Notes: generated from the sequence alone by a model not told the origin. A stretch of 64,000 bases of DNA from Pirellulales bacterium (GCA_035546535.1 DASZWQ010000040.1:1-64000); one strand, 5' to 3'; numbered from the stretch's first letter, positions 17,952 to 26,861 are shown. Numbers and translations: made by a program.

Positions 17952-18650
17952 ATGTTTCAGGTAAGACGAGCGAACGAGCGAGGGCATTTCGATCACGGCT
18001 GGCTGAATACGTTCCACACGTTTTCCTTCGGCGACTACTACGATCCTGCGCATACGCAGTTCCGTGCCTTGCGCGTGATGAACGAAGACACCGTGGCGCC
18101 GGGGCAGGGGTTCGGTATGCACGGTCATCGCGACATGGAAATCGTCACCTACGTGCTGTCGGGCGCGCTTGAGCATCGAGACAGCCTCGGGAACGGCGAA
18201 GTGTTGCGCCCCGGCGAATTGCAGCGCATGGCCGCCGGCACCGGCATCCGCCACAGCGAGTTCAACCCCTCGGCGACCGAGCTGGTACACCTGTATCAGA
18301 TCTGGCTTTTGCCCGAGCGGACGGGCCTGACGCCGGGTTATGAGCAGAAGTCGTTCGCCGATGCGATGCGGCCGGGACAGTGGCTCCTGGTGGCGTCGCC
18401 CGACGCCGCGGACGGATCGTTGCACATCCGTCAGGACGCGCGGCTGTACCTCGCCCAGCTCGAAGCGGGGCAGCAACTGTCGCGCGAAATTCCAGCCGGA
18501 AGGCACGCCTGGCTGCAAGTGCTGCGCGGAGGCGTCAACGTCGGCGGCGCGTCCCTTGCGGCCGGTGACGGCGTGGCCGTGAGTAACGAACGACAAATCT
18601 CGCTGGCCAGCCAGGGGGCGAGCGAGGTGTTGCTGTTCGATCTGGCGTGA
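17952..18650 (+). CDS. Pirin-family protein (bicupin)
   Basis: Metal-dependent bicupin of 232 residues; some pirins are quercetin dioxygenases, others act as redox-sensitive regulators. The N-terminal cupin keeps the four metal ligands: MHGHRDMEI (two His, about residues 56 and 58) and GIRHSEFN (His and Glu, about 100 and 102). The start HFDHGWLNTFHTFSFGDYYDP is typical. AGGAGGT at 17936-17942, 9 bases before ATG 17952, fixes the start; an in-frame extension upstream would run through the operator and is unlikely. Followed after 67 bases by doxX. Context suggests a role in oxidant or aromatic-compound response under the MarR protein. Confidence 0.93.
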   Translation: MFQVRRANERGHFDHGWLNTFHTFSFGDYYDPAHTQFRALRVMNEDTVAPGQGFGMHGHRDMEIVTYVLSGALEHRDSLGNGEVLRPGELQRMAAGTGIRHSEFNPSATELVHLYQIWLLPERTGLTPGYEQKSFADAMRPGQWLLVASPDAADGSLHIRQDARLYLAQLEAGQQLSREIPAGRHAWLQVLRGGVNVGGASLAAGDGVAVSNERQISLASQGASEVLLFDLA

Positions 18651-18717
18651 CGTAACGACGCGGACCATCGCGACGGTTTTTCGGCTAACTACCTACAGCA
18701 CCAGAAGCGAGATTCTC

Positions 18718-19158
18718 ATGTCCAATCCTTTGCTACCCATCGTCAGCATCGCTGGTCGTGTCTTGTTGTGCACGATCTTCTTTATGAGCGCGGTCGGTAA
18801 CAAGATTCCCAACTTCAACGCTGTCGCCGAGTTGATGGGAAAAGTCGGCGTGCCCTCGCCCCAACTATTACTGGTGGGCGCGATCGTGTTTCTGATCGTG
18901 GGCAGTGTCTCGGTGGCATCTGGGTATCAGGCGCGTTTCGGCGCGGCGCTGCTATTGGTCTTCTTGGGGTTGGCCACGTACTACTTTCACGCCTTTTGGA
19001 AAGCGCCCGAGGCCGAGCAACAGGACTACATGATTCACTTCATGAAGAACCTGTCGATGAGCGGCGCGATGCTGTTCATCATGGCCAACGGCTCGGGTGC
19101 GGGCAGCCTGGACGCGGTTTTGGCGCGACGCAAGGCTACGGGCACCCGCGCGGCGTAA
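18718..19158 (+). CDS. DoxX-family membrane protein
   Basis: Four-helix inner-membrane protein of 146 residues: helices at about 8-28, 47-67, 72-93 and 113-131, with the DoxX hallmarks GRVLLCTIFFMSAVGNKIPNF (split here only for description) near the start and PSPQLLLVGAIVFLIVG in the second helix. DoxX proteins are linked to thiol stress and quinone/thiosulfate redox chemistry in other bacteria. It follows pirin by 67 bases and probably shares its transcript. A hairpin (AGCCGGCC/GGCCGGCT, 19179-19199) follows the stop after 20 bases. Confidence 0.9.
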   Translation: MSNPLLPIVSIAGRVLLCTIFFMSAVGNKIPNFNAVAELMGKVGVPSPQLLLVGAIVFLIVGSVSVASGYQARFGAALLLVFLGLATYYFHAFWKAPEAEQQDYMIHFMKNLSMSGAMLFIMANGSGAGSLDAVLARRKATGTRAA

Positions 19159-19178
19159 TTCCGACATACGCGCGCGGA

Positions 19179-19199
19179 AGCCGGCCTGGTTGGCCGGCT
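19179..19199 (+). terminator. Possible terminator after doxX
   Basis: AGCCGGCC and GGCCGGCT form an 8-bp perfect stem with a TGGTT loop, 20 bases after the doxX stop. There is no T-run (GCTGCTTCG follows), so intrinsic termination would be weak. Confidence 0.4.
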
Positions 19200-19242
19200 G
19201 CTGCTTCGAGCAATGCGCGCCGGCGCGGTTGACCGCGAAGCT

Positions 19243-19485
19243 TCAATACCGTCGCGGCGGTTTCACATGAACCGCCGCATGATGCGCCCTGAGATTCTCT
19301 TCCGCCGCTGCCGAGGCTGCCTCGGCAGCGGCGGCGATCAGAAGATCGGCATTGTGGCTACTGCACCCACCGCAAAACCAGCGTGCGCGAAATCCCGCCG
19401 AATGGGGCTTGATCGTGACCGTATAAGGGACCGAATCCAGCACGAGACGGCGCTGGATTCTTGGAGAACGGGTCTTATCGGGCAT
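19243..19485 (-). CDS. Small CxxC protein, hypothetical
   Basis: Reading from ATG 19485 gives an 80-residue protein: a basic start (MPDKTRSPRIQRR), a beta-like stretch VPYTVTIKPHSAGFRARWFC, a CGGCSSHN knuckle, then an Ala-rich helix ending LRAHHAAVH. The Cys pair (about 39 and 42) with two late His could bind zinc. A longer in-frame reading from 19689 exists, but its extra 68 residues look non-coding. No strong ribosome binding site was found, so the call rests on protein-like composition only. Convergent with doxX. Function unknown. Confidence 0.45.
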   Translation of the reverse strand: MPDKTRSPRIQRRLVLDSVPYTVTIKPHSAGFRARWFCGGCSSHNADLLIAAAAEAASAAAEENLRAHHAAVHVKPPRRY

Positions 19486-20163
19486 GAATGGTTTTGGCGG
19501 GGATAGAGGCGGCAAGAGAGCATCAGGCCTGGAACGGCGGAGAACGCGGCAGTCGATACACCACGCCCCCAAGCTTTCGAGTCTAGTCTCGATCAGCGCG
19601 ACTGGCGAGCACGCAAAGATGTCGCGGTCGTTCGCGCAAATGATCCGGATGCTTGCGGGCCCTGCAAACGGAAGACGAAGTATACCCATTGGGCACGAAG
19701 GATGTACCGTGCCGTGTGGGCCTGCTCAGTCGCCACGTGCGTATTCGGGCGACAACGAGGAGAAATCATCGTTGATCGCATTGACGCCGATGCCCCCGTG
19801 GCTAGAATGTGGCTAGTTGAGACCCAGTATCAATAGCTGGTCTCGGCTCTCTAGAGGTAGCTCGCTCGCCCCTCGCCAGCTCGCCACTCTCGCGACCAGC
19901 CAATCGCTGGTGGGTGAACAGAATCGCTGGCGCCCGAAGTCTTGGGCATTCCAAGGTTTGATCGTTGTGCCGGCGCCACACGATTCCTGCACGCGTGCTT
20001 GCCGTAGCGCGCTGGTCCTCACCCCCTCGGCGAAATCGCCACCTGTACCCGCCGCCGACGAGCCGTCGGCTTGCCGCCGCCAGCCTGGCCTGGGCTGGAT
20101 GATTGCGCCACGGCGCCAGCCCGCTTTTGCATCGTTGGACCTTTACTCTGGGGAGATGGATCT
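19486..20163. other. Gene-poor stretch upstream of the PEP-CTERM gene
   Basis: About 680 bases with no convincing gene. It contains one good hairpin, GAGACC(C)AG and CTGGTCTC with a 9-base loop (19819-19844, one bulged C). The right end carries a GGGGAG ribosome binding site (20152-20157) for the gene at 20164. Promoters for the genes on either side must lie here but I could not place them. Confidence 0.45.
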
Positions 20164-21111
20164 ATGCATTGCCGTTCCAGAAAAAACCTGAAAAGAGCCG
20201 GTCGCAACCTGCTTGTCGCTCTCTGCGGACTGGCGAGCATCGTTGTGAGCAGCGACGCCCGGGCGGCAACGCTCGTAAATCCGTCGTTTTTTGGTCAGGC
20301 GAACACCACGTATCAGGAGTGGGATGGGTTTACCAGCCCGACCGGCCCCAATCCGGCCACGAGTGTCAACAACGCCTACGGCACGCCCAATTGGCTCGAC
20401 ACAACGGCCGCGACCGATGGCGCGTTCATCATCGGGCCACCGCCGGGTTCTCACGTCTACTCGTTCAGCGGCATACTGAACCTACAGGCCACGATCCCGA
20501 ACCCGACGCTCTCGGCAGGCGCCACGACGACCATCGTGTTTCAGGCCGAAGTGCTTGGATCGCCGCTCGACCAGGCGCTCTTTGGCGTGAGCTTCGCGGG
20601 CCTGAGCGGCGATGCTCTGCTGCCGGCGCACATTACGGAAACCAATGAAGGGTCGGCCAGCAGCCCTTTCGGCACTGGCGGCGATTATTACTACCTCGTT
20701 GAATGGGATAACGTTCCCGCCGCGGCCAGCTATACGCTCGCCTACTCGGCGTCGGGCACTTCGTCGAGCCAGGTGTCGGCACGTATCGATACGCTGACAA
20801 CGGCGCCGACAATTGTTCTGGCTGGCGACGTCAACAACGACGGAATCGTTAACAGCCAGGATATCGCCCTGGTCAGTTCCTCGTGGTTGCAGGCTGGGCC
20901 GAATGTCGCCGGCGACGCCAATCACGATGGCATCGTCAACAGTCAGGATATCGCGCTGATTAGCTCGAACTGGCTACAAAGCACGGGCGGCGCGGCACGG
21001 GCCGCTGCCGTGCCCGAACCGGCGACGCTGGTTTTGCTGGGTGTTGGCCTGTTGGCCGTGTTTGCTGTTGCAATGCCGCGCGAGGTAAGGATGTCTTGGA
21101 CTGGCGGCTGA
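20164..21111 (+). CDS. Secreted PEP-CTERM protein with dockerin-like repeats
   Basis: Exported protein of 315 residues. A signal peptide (Arg/Lys-rich start, then [19 protein letters not shown]) ends near residue 36. Residues about 37-215 form an all-beta domain ([20 protein letters not shown]) that I cannot assign. Residues about 222-275 hold two calcium-loop dockerin type I repeats, [21 protein letters not shown] and [21 protein letters not shown] (the second nearly copies the first). The C-terminus has the sorting tail [15 protein letters not shown] plus a basic end, the PEP-CTERM signal processed by an exosortase. ATG 20164 is set by GGGGAG upstream. A dockerin implies a cohesin partner, none of which is in this window. 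Confidence 0.88.
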   Translation: MHCRSRKNLKRAGRNLLVALCGLASIVVSSDARAATLVNPSFFGQANTTYQEWDGFTSPTGPNPATSVNNAYGTPNWLDTTAATDGAFIIGPPPGSHVYSFSGILNLQATIPNPTLSAGATTTIVFQAEVLGSPLDQALFGVSFAGLSGDALLPAHITETNEGSASSPFGTGGDYYYLVEWDNVPAAASYTLAYSASGTSSSQVSARIDTLTTAPTIVLAGDVNNDGIVNSQDIALVSSSWLQAGPNVAGDANHDGIVNSQDIALISSNWLQSTGGAARAAAVPEPATLVLLGVGLLAVFAVAMPREVRMSWTGG

Positions 21112-21163
21112 GCGGCGGAGCGCAGTCCGAATTGCAGGCAAACTGGTAGGCGCTGCAAACAAG

Positions 21164-21200
21164 AGGGAACGCCAAGAGTATCCCCGAGAGGGCTCGAACC
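21164..21200. repeat. Duplicated 3' end of tRNA-Arg with its flank
   Basis: The 37 bases here match 21285-21321 at 35 positions. That second copy covers the tRNA-Arg 3' flank, discriminator base, 3' acceptor strand and T-loop. The remainder of a tRNA is absent: the T-stem partner does not pair, and a hairpin (GGCAGAC/GTCTGCC) replaces the anticodon arm. It looks like a tRNA fragment left by integration or local duplication. Confidence 0.7.
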
Positions 21201-21299
21201 GGCAACCGAGCACGGCAGACTTAATGTCTGCCGAGCGCAGGGCGGCAGTCCGGATCGCTGGGGCGAGTTGGGTACCGCACGCAAAGGGAACACCAAAAG

Positions 21300-21373
21300 T
21301 ATCCCCGAGAGGGCTCGAACCTCTAACCTTCGGCTCCGGAGGCCGACGCTCTATCCAATTGAGCTACGGGGAC
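21300..21373 (-). tRNA. tRNA-Arg (anticodon CCG)
   Basis: On the minus strand the cloverleaf is complete: acceptor GTCCCCG with CGGGGAT (one G-T pair at the end), D-arm AGCTCAATTGGATAGAGC, anticodon arm TCGGC-CTCCGGA-GCCGA with anticodon CCG in a 7-base loop with T33, and T-arm AGAGG-TTCGAGC-CCTCT. The discriminator is A. The CCA end is not encoded; the DNA continues CTTTTGG. CCG reads CGG, a common Arg codon in this GC-rich sequence. Its 3' end is duplicated 121 bases downstream (21164-21200). Confidence 0.95.
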
Positions 21374-21529
21374 GTGTGCTGCGATCGTGGCCGGGGACGT
21401 GCATGATGGCAGTCCCGGTGGCTGCCAGTCGCCGACCGGCGATCCGCCATTCTAGGATTCGCACTGCGAAGCTGCAATCAGACCCCGCATGCCGACGCGG
21501 GCACGTTTAAGTGGCACCTTATCGAACGT

Positions 21530-24500
21530 TCACGGCGCTTTTGGCGCCACCGCCGATTTTCCGCTCGCCGGCGATTGCAAGCGCGCACCCGCAGTGACCA
21601 GCTCATTGAAGCGGTCGACCGGTTCGTGCGCCGCCCAGGCGATGCCGCGCAGCAAGACCGTGCGAAACAGCGGATCGTCGAACGACCAGGCAAAATGTCC
21701 CGGTATCGACACGAACACGCGTCCTTTGCCTTGCTCCACGGTCCAGAATAGCGGCTGGGATTGCCCCTCTTCGACGCCGCTACCCAGTAGCCGCAAGCGC
21801 GCTTGCTCGCCCACCAGGTTCCAATAGCTCTCGTCGTGCAAGTTCAGATGGTGCAAGTTGCGCGCGATCGGGTGATCGGCGCCCGGCCTTAAATCGATCG
21901 ATAATTCGCCGTGGCGAAAGCGCGACATGCCGCCGCGCCAGGCCAGCCCGATGCGCTCGGCAAACCCCGGCGCATCGTCGCCGCCGTCGACCGCGTAATG
22001 GATGTAGACCAGCCCACCACCGCGCGCCAGATACGCATCGAGGTCTTTGGCCCGTTCGGGAGTAAACCGTCCTTGTTGATAGAAGACCATGACGTCGGCC
22101 ACGGCCAGTTGGTCGGGCGAGGGCCAATGGTCGGCCGTGGTCACGTGCGTTTGATCGGCCAGCGACAAAAGCTCGCGCCACACTTTCTGCCACGCAGGGT
22201 AGTCGTGCTCGCCGGGCCCGTGATCCTTGGGGCCGGATACCAGTACGATGTCAAGCGGTCGTGCGTTGGCAGCCTCGACGGGAGCATCCGCAAGTACCGC
22301 GCGGACTTCGGCCATCGTTCGCGCCGCCGGCGGCGTTCCCTTTCCATAGTCGGGCATGTGCGGACCGGGCACGAGCAAAAACGTCAGCAGGTCGCGCAGC
22401 TTCTCGGGCCCCAGCTTGCGCGGAATGTCCTGCGGCATGATCGAAGTTGGCGAAGGCTGTACGTCCTCGATCTCGGTCCGGGAAATCGTCGTCTCCTTGC
22501 CGTCCTGGCTGCCGACGATCACCGAATCGCCTTGCGAGCGAATCGTTCCGGTCAGCAGCCGCCCGTCGCCGAGCACAATCGCGTGCGCCACGAAGTCGGG
22601 GTTGATCGCAAAGCTGGGTTCGGTAATGTCGCGCAGTACGGACGCGTAATCTCGCGCGACGAGATTCGAAAGATCAGGTCCGATCGAGCCTCCTTCGCCG
22701 CGCACCTGGTGGCACTTGCTGCACGCCGCCTCATCGCTGAAGAAGATCTGCCGGCCGCGCAGCCAGTGACCGTCGCGCAGCTCGGGCAGGTCGCGATTGT
22801 CGACGAGCGCTGCCGGCTCGCGCTGGTGCCGTGCCCAGGGGAGAAGAATTCTCCTGAGTGGCAAGGCCCGCTCACGCGGATCCTCGTTCGTGGCCCAGCT
22901 CATCAGAAAATCCGGGGCCGTGTCGCTCGCGTCGACGTGCAAGCGAAGCTCGATCTTATGCGTGGCGCCCGGATGATCGGGCGGCACGGCAACGCGCGCC
23001 GTGAAGCGGCTATTCGCATCGCGCTTCGACGAGATGGAAAGACTGTCGAGCGTGCCGTCGAAGCGGGCCGAGGAAGAGCAAACGAGCATCACCATTTCCG
23101 CCGGCCACTCGTGATCGAGCTTGGCGCCAGGTTGCACGGCCGGACGGAGCATGTCGCGCAAATCAAGTTGTGCGCTTAGTAGCAAGGTTCCCGGCTGCCG
23201 GCAAAATCGCCACAGGTCATCATGGATCGCGCTCTTGCACGTCAAGGTGCGCGATACGGCGAGATCGCAATGCGGTAGCCATCCCCGCCAGGTGCGATTG
23301 GCGCTGGCGGATTCATAACGCGCGTCGACGCCTGAGAGATTATATGCCAAATCGACATCGTGGATTTGCGGAATGTCGCCGGGCTTCGCGGTTTCGTCGC
23401 GCGCGCCTCCAAGGCCGGGGAGCGTGACCGCGTAGCTACCGGACTCGGCGTGAGGCGCTGTGGAAAGCAGGATGTTCCGCCGGTCGGCCGTTAGCTGTAA
23501 GCCCAAGACCGGCAAATCGTGGCGTCCCGCGCGCCGCTGCATGGCCACCACCGCATAGCCGGGGCGCAGTGATTCGAATCGGTCGCCGGGCGTAACAAAG
23601 GGGCCGAAGTCGATGGACGTTTTTGAGGTCAGCTCCCGCGCCTGGGCGGGCGGGACCTCGCGATCGAAGGCGATCCACACTTCGCGCTCGGTTTGCGGCC
23701 AAATCTGCACGGGTTGTGGCATGTCGCGATCGACGTAGCGAATCTGAAACAGTTTGCCCTTGCCGCTCGGGCCGCTTCCCCAATCGGGTCCACCGCTGTG
23801 CGCCGCTACAACCAGCGCACCGGTCGGCGAGACGCAAGCGTCGGCCGGCAGCTTCTGCATGGCGCCGATTTGTTGGTTCTGCGCTACGTAGCCGGAGGCC
23901 GTCTTGATGAGCTTGGTGCGATAGAGCTTGCCGCGCGAATAGCCGGTCACCAGCGCGTCGGATTCCCACCAGGTGGGGCCGAAAGCGGGGCCGCCGCTCG
24001 TCGGTTCATTAAAGTTCAGCCCGCACGTCGATTGATGCTGCGGCGCGTAATCCATCACGCTCGGCTCGTCGATGACACTGGGCAAATGCCGTGGGTGCCG
24101 CGGCGGAAAACCGTAATGGCGGCCGCGCTCGACGTGCAACAGCTCGTCGAAGGGATTGCCGTTGGCCAGCCAGGTAGCGCCTTCTTGATCAGTGCAAAAC
24201 AAGTCGTTCAGGCGATTCAGGCGGATGGCCACGGGAAAGCGAATCCCCGTGGCGAAGACGTCGCGCTTCTGAAAATCGGGCGACACGTGCAGGATCGCGC
24301 CACGTTCCGAGAGAACGTCGTAGGCGGCCTTGCCGTCGGCGGCGACGACATAGGCGTTCGTGAAATCCTGGCAGCCGAGTCCCATCCACAGGCTGCCATC
24401 GCGACGGTCGAATGCCATGCCCAAGGCGTCGACTCCGTGTGCCGTTTCGGTCCAGCCGTCGGCAACCGTGATCTCGCGATCGGCTCGATCGTCGGCATCG

Positions 24501-25735
24501 GTGTCGACGACAAGCAGGCACCTGGCTTTCGATGCGAGAAATACGCCGCGTCCCGCTGGGTATTTCGCGGGCGTCAGATCCATGCCGACCGGCGCGCGAA
24601 TGCGGCCGCGGTTTTCCCAGAACAGCTTTGTATGATCTTCCAACCCATCGCCATCGGTGTCGGTGAGCAAATGGATATTGCCGTCATAACCCAAGGTGAC
24701 CAGCGCGCCATCACCGCGGTAGAGCACATTGTTGACGTTGGGCAGGTCGACCGGCAGCTCGCGCACCGCGAAGCCTGGCACGAGCATCTGCACCGCCGGT
24801 GGATTCGCGACTTGCGCGAGCGGTTTGAAGCCGGCCTGCGCGGGCGGTGCATCGACGGCGCGGCCAACCCCATATTTGGCCGTCAGGTACTTGCCGACTT
24901 CTGCTCGTTCCTGATCGGCGAGAACGCGGTCGTAGACCAGCACCTCGGCGATCTCGCCCGTGAAGAAACCTTGCGTGTGCGGCGCCTCGCCGTTGCCATA
25001 ATAGCGCGCGCCGAGCGTGAGCTGGTCCATCGCAATACGGCCGGCCGTGCGATCGCGCTGACCGGCTGGCTGACCATCGACGTACAGCTTCGTGCCAGCG
25101 GTGCCGACGGCCGACGTGACGCACAGGTGGGTGATCTGCAAGAGCGGCGTGCGCGCGGCTTTCAAGTCCCGCGCGCCGCCGAAGCCGGCGCCTTCGACGT
25201 TGACGGCGTCGAATCCGTCGGTTGCCACGGGTCCTAGGTCGATTGTGATGCCCGAGACGTAATCGTTGACGCCTGCGCCGTTGGTGGCCAACAGGCCGGG
25301 AAAGCCACCGTCGCTCGAATACGGCGCCGCCACGAGGAATACGGTGAGCCCATCGAAAAAGCTCCCGAGGCGATCGTGGGCAAGATATGTCGTCACGCCG
25401 TCGAACGACGCGGTGGCGAGTTTGTCGATAGCCCGATATTTCGGTCGCGCGGCAGGTTGATCCTGGATCAAATGATTCGCGCGCCCCGAGCCATCGCGGA
25501 GAACGTCGATACCGTCGCCGTCGGCGACTGGTTTCACGCCGGCTTGCTCTCGGGCACGGTTTTGCGCGGAGAGGTCCAACCACACGACCAGGCCATCCTG
25601 CACTTTCAACGTGGGATCGACCCACGGCTCGACGGCGCCTGACGTGGCGGACCAAACACCTGTGAACATCAGCGCCATCACGGGCGCCAAGAGTCGCGGT
25701 CGCAAAGTGACGAAAAAGTCAGCAAGTTTCTCCAT
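21530..25735 (-). CDS. LamG / heme-binding propeller / cytochrome c / ThuA-like fusion protein
   Basis: Secreted 1401-residue protein. Signal peptide (MALMFTGVWSATSGA, about 19-33). Residues ~45-288: LamG-like sandwich (GLVVWLDL, TKLYVDGQPAGQRD, GEIAEVLVYDRVL). Residues ~315-670: PVC-type beta-propeller of the membrane-bound dehydrogenase family (FAVRELPVDLPNVN, DTDGDGLEDHTKLF, GLNFNEPTSGG). Residues ~680-980: beta-rich linker. Residues ~990-1100: planctomycete-type cytochrome c with CSKCH heme site and a possible Met ligand in SIMPQDIP. Residues ~1160-1380: ThuA-like domain (DIVLVSGPKDHG, GGGLVYIHYAVDGGDD, IPGHFAWSFDDPLFR). Probably oxidises a sugar or alcohol and passes electrons to heme; the ThuA domain suggests carbohydrate. 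ATG 25735 lacks a strong ribosome binding site. Stands alone between tRNA-Arg and a long spacer. Confidence 0.88.
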   Translation of the reverse strand: MEKLADFFVTLRPRLLAPVMALMFTGVWSATSGAVEPWVDPTLKVQDGLVVWLDLSAQNRAREQAGVKPVADGDGIDVLRDGSGRANHLIQDQPAARPKYRAIDKLATASFDGVTTYLAHDRLGSFFDGLTVFLVAAPYSSDGGFPGLLATNGAGVNDYVSGITIDLGPVATDGFDAVNVEGAGFGGARDLKAARTPLLQITHLCVTSAVGTAGTKLYVDGQPAGQRDRTAGRIAMDQLTLGARYYGNGEAPHTQGFFTGEIAEVLVYDRVLADQERAEVGKYLTAKYGVGRAVDAPPAQAGFKPLAQVANPPAVQMLVPGFAVRELPVDLPNVNNVLYRGDGALVTLGYDGNIHLLTDTDGDGLEDHTKLFWENRGRIRAPVGMDLTPAKYPAGRGVFLASKARCLLVVDTDADDRADREITVADGWTETAHGVDALGMAFDRRDGSLWMGLGCQDFTNAYVVAADGKAAYDVLSERGAILHVSPDFQKRDVFATGIRFPVAIRLNRLNDLFCTDQEGATWLANGNPFDELLHVERGRHYGFPPRHPRHLPSVIDEPSVMDYAPQHQSTCGLNFNEPTSGGPAFGPTWWESDALVTGYSRGKLYRTKLIKTASGYVAQNQQIGAMQKLPADACVSPTGALVVAAHSGGPDWGSGPSGKGKLFQIRYVDRDMPQPVQIWPQTEREVWIAFDREVPPAQARELTSKTSIDFGPFVTPGDRFESLRPGYAVVAMQRRAGRHDLPVLGLQLTADRRNILLSTAPHAESGSYAVTLPGLGGARDETAKPGDIPQIHDVDLAYNLSGVDARYESASANRTWRGWLPHCDLAVSRTLTCKSAIHDDLWRFCRQPGTLLLSAQLDLRDMLRPAVQPGAKLDHEWPAEMVMLVCSSSARFDGTLDSLSISSKRDANSRFTARVAVPPDHPGATHKIELRLHVDASDTAPDFLMSWATNEDPRERALPLRRILLPWARHQREPAALVDNRDLPELRDGHWLRGRQIFFSDEAACSKCHQVRGEGGSIGPDLSNLVARDYASVLRDITEPSFAINPDFVAHAIVLGDGRLLTGTIRSQGDSVIVGSQDGKETTISRTEIEDVQPSPTSIMPQDIPRKLGPEKLRDLLTFLLVPGPHMPDYGKGTPPAARTMAEVRAVLADAPVEAANARPLDIVLVSGPKDHGPGEHDYPAWQKVWRELLSLADQTHVTTADHWPSPDQLAVADVMVFYQQGRFTPERAKDLDAYLARGGGLVYIHYAVDGGDDAPGFAERIGLAWRGGMSRFRHGELSIDLRPGADHPIARNLHHLNLHDESYWNLVGEQARLRLLGSGVEEGQSQPLFWTVEQGKGRVFVSIPGHFAWSFDDPLFRTVLLRGIAWAAHEPVDRFNELVTAGARLQSPASGKSAVAPKAP

Positions 25736-26370
25736 GAGGAATATTCTAACTGATCCCGTGCGAGGCAGTTGTTCATGTCGCCCCCATCACGCCCGCGCCG
25801 CCGCTGGCCCAATTCGGGTCGCGAAAAGATGTTCGACGAAAAAAAAGGCATGCCAAGCGGCCAGAATCGCGATTTTTGCCGACGCGGTTTCTCGACTTAG
25901 GGCCAACGGCCCGCGCCGGAAGTCATGATTATTTCTTGAACTAAAAAGAATCGCGACAAAATCCGCTGGGGGGTCGAAAAACTTTCGCTTGTGGCGACAT
26001 TGGGTGGTTGGCGCCGCGGATTGGTTTAGTAATCTCGACCAACGACATGAGAAAGCAGGAGTCCGTTCCGGTGAATACCCCATAGGGTGAATGATGGGGC
26101 ACCGGAAAGCGGACCGTGAACGGAATCGATTAGGAACAGAAATAGCCAGGAATAAGGACCGCTTCTGTCGTGACGGTTGCGCTTGTGCGCAACGGTTTGC
26201 GCGCGGTCTTGGATGGGCGTGCTTGTACATCGGCCAAAGTGGGCCGGTGGCGCGGCTGTCCTCATAGTGGTGTGCTTCGCCGTCGTTGCTTAGCCCGGGA
26301 GGGAATCCCTCCTGCTGAGGAACTTCGGGAGCGGCGAAGTTTCCCGCATTTTCGACAGGGAGGACCCTAG
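25736..26370. other. Long spacer and 5' leader of the CAP-domain gene
   Basis: 635 bases with no convincing gene; a long minus-strand open frame here is Arg/Pro/Ser rich and unsupported. Structures seen: GTTGCGC/GCGCAAC (26176-26193, loop TTGT), then two tandem hairpins close to the CAP gene, GGAGGG/CCCTCC (26298-26312, loop AAT) and AACTTCG/CGAAGTT (26321-26341). GGGAGGACC (26359-26366) is the ribosome binding site for ATG 26371. Confidence 0.5.
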
Positions 26371-26787
26371 ATGTACAACGAGATGTTGTTGTTGGCACTG
26401 ATGTGGAACATGGCGCCGACCGACAAGCTACTGACCACGCCAGGCGTGGTGCTGATGCACCCGGTAGAGGAGCGGATCGTCGCCAAGACGAATGCCGAGC
26501 GCAAGCGTCACGGCCTGCCTCCTTTGCAGGTTGACGGCAAGCTCGTTCGCTCAGCCCGCAAGCACACGGCCTGGATGAGTCGCTCGCACACTTTGCAGCA
26601 TACGAGCGCCGCGGTGGGGGAGAATATCGCGATGGGGCAGCAGTCGAGCACCGAAGCCGTGCGGTCGTGGATGAATTCCTCGGGACATCGGGCAAATATT
26701 CTCAATTCGTCGTATCGGAAGATCGGCGTCGCGGCCTATACGGCTAGCGATGGCACCGTGTTCTGGTGCCAGCAATTCTTGCGCTGA
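26371..26787 (+). CDS. CAP-domain (SCP/PR-1-like) protein
   Basis: 138 residues, nearly all one CAP domain. Conserved marks in order: the NAERKRHGLPPLQVDGKL helix (about residues 40-57), His in TLQHTS, Glu in VGENIAMG, and WMNSSGHRANIL with the second metal-site His (about 100-111). The usual role of secreted CAP proteins in bacteria is poorly known. The N-terminus (MYNEMLLLALMWNMAP) is only weakly hydrophobic and short for a signal peptide, so export is uncertain. GGGAGGACC upstream fixes the ATG. The leader contains two hairpins (26298-26341). Convergent with the TadG-like gene. Confidence 0.9.
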   Translation: MYNEMLLLALMWNMAPTDKLLTTPGVVLMHPVEERIVAKTNAERKRHGLPPLQVDGKLVRSARKHTAWMSRSHTLQHTSAAVGENIAMGQQSSTEAVRSWMNSSGHRANILNSSYRKIGVAAYTASDGTVFWCQQFLR

Positions 26788-26820
26788 TCATCGGCGTCTC
26801 ACCCAGATATTTGGGAGCGC

Positions 26821-26848
26821 AAAGAAAAGAGCCGCGTAAGCGCGGCTC
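26821..26848 (-). terminator. Intrinsic terminator of the TadG-like gene
   Basis: On the minus strand GAGCCGCG-CTTA-CGCGGCTC (8-bp stem) is followed by TTTTCTTT. It lies 135 bases beyond the TadG-like stop, after further hairpins at 26862-26970. On the plus strand it could also shield the CAP gene, but that side has no T-run. Confidence 0.65.
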
Positions 26849-26861
26849 GACCAATCACGCG

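Noticed and set aside
21179-21250. Second tRNA gene next to tRNA-Arg
   Set aside because: Only the 3' half is tRNA-like. The T-stem does not pair, no D-arm is present, and the candidate anticodon loop lacks the conserved T33.
25787-26695. Minus-strand 302-codon open frame over the CAP-domain gene and its leader
   Set aside because: Low-complexity Arg/Ser/Pro sequence that overlaps a clear CAP gene on the other strand, with no ribosome binding site.
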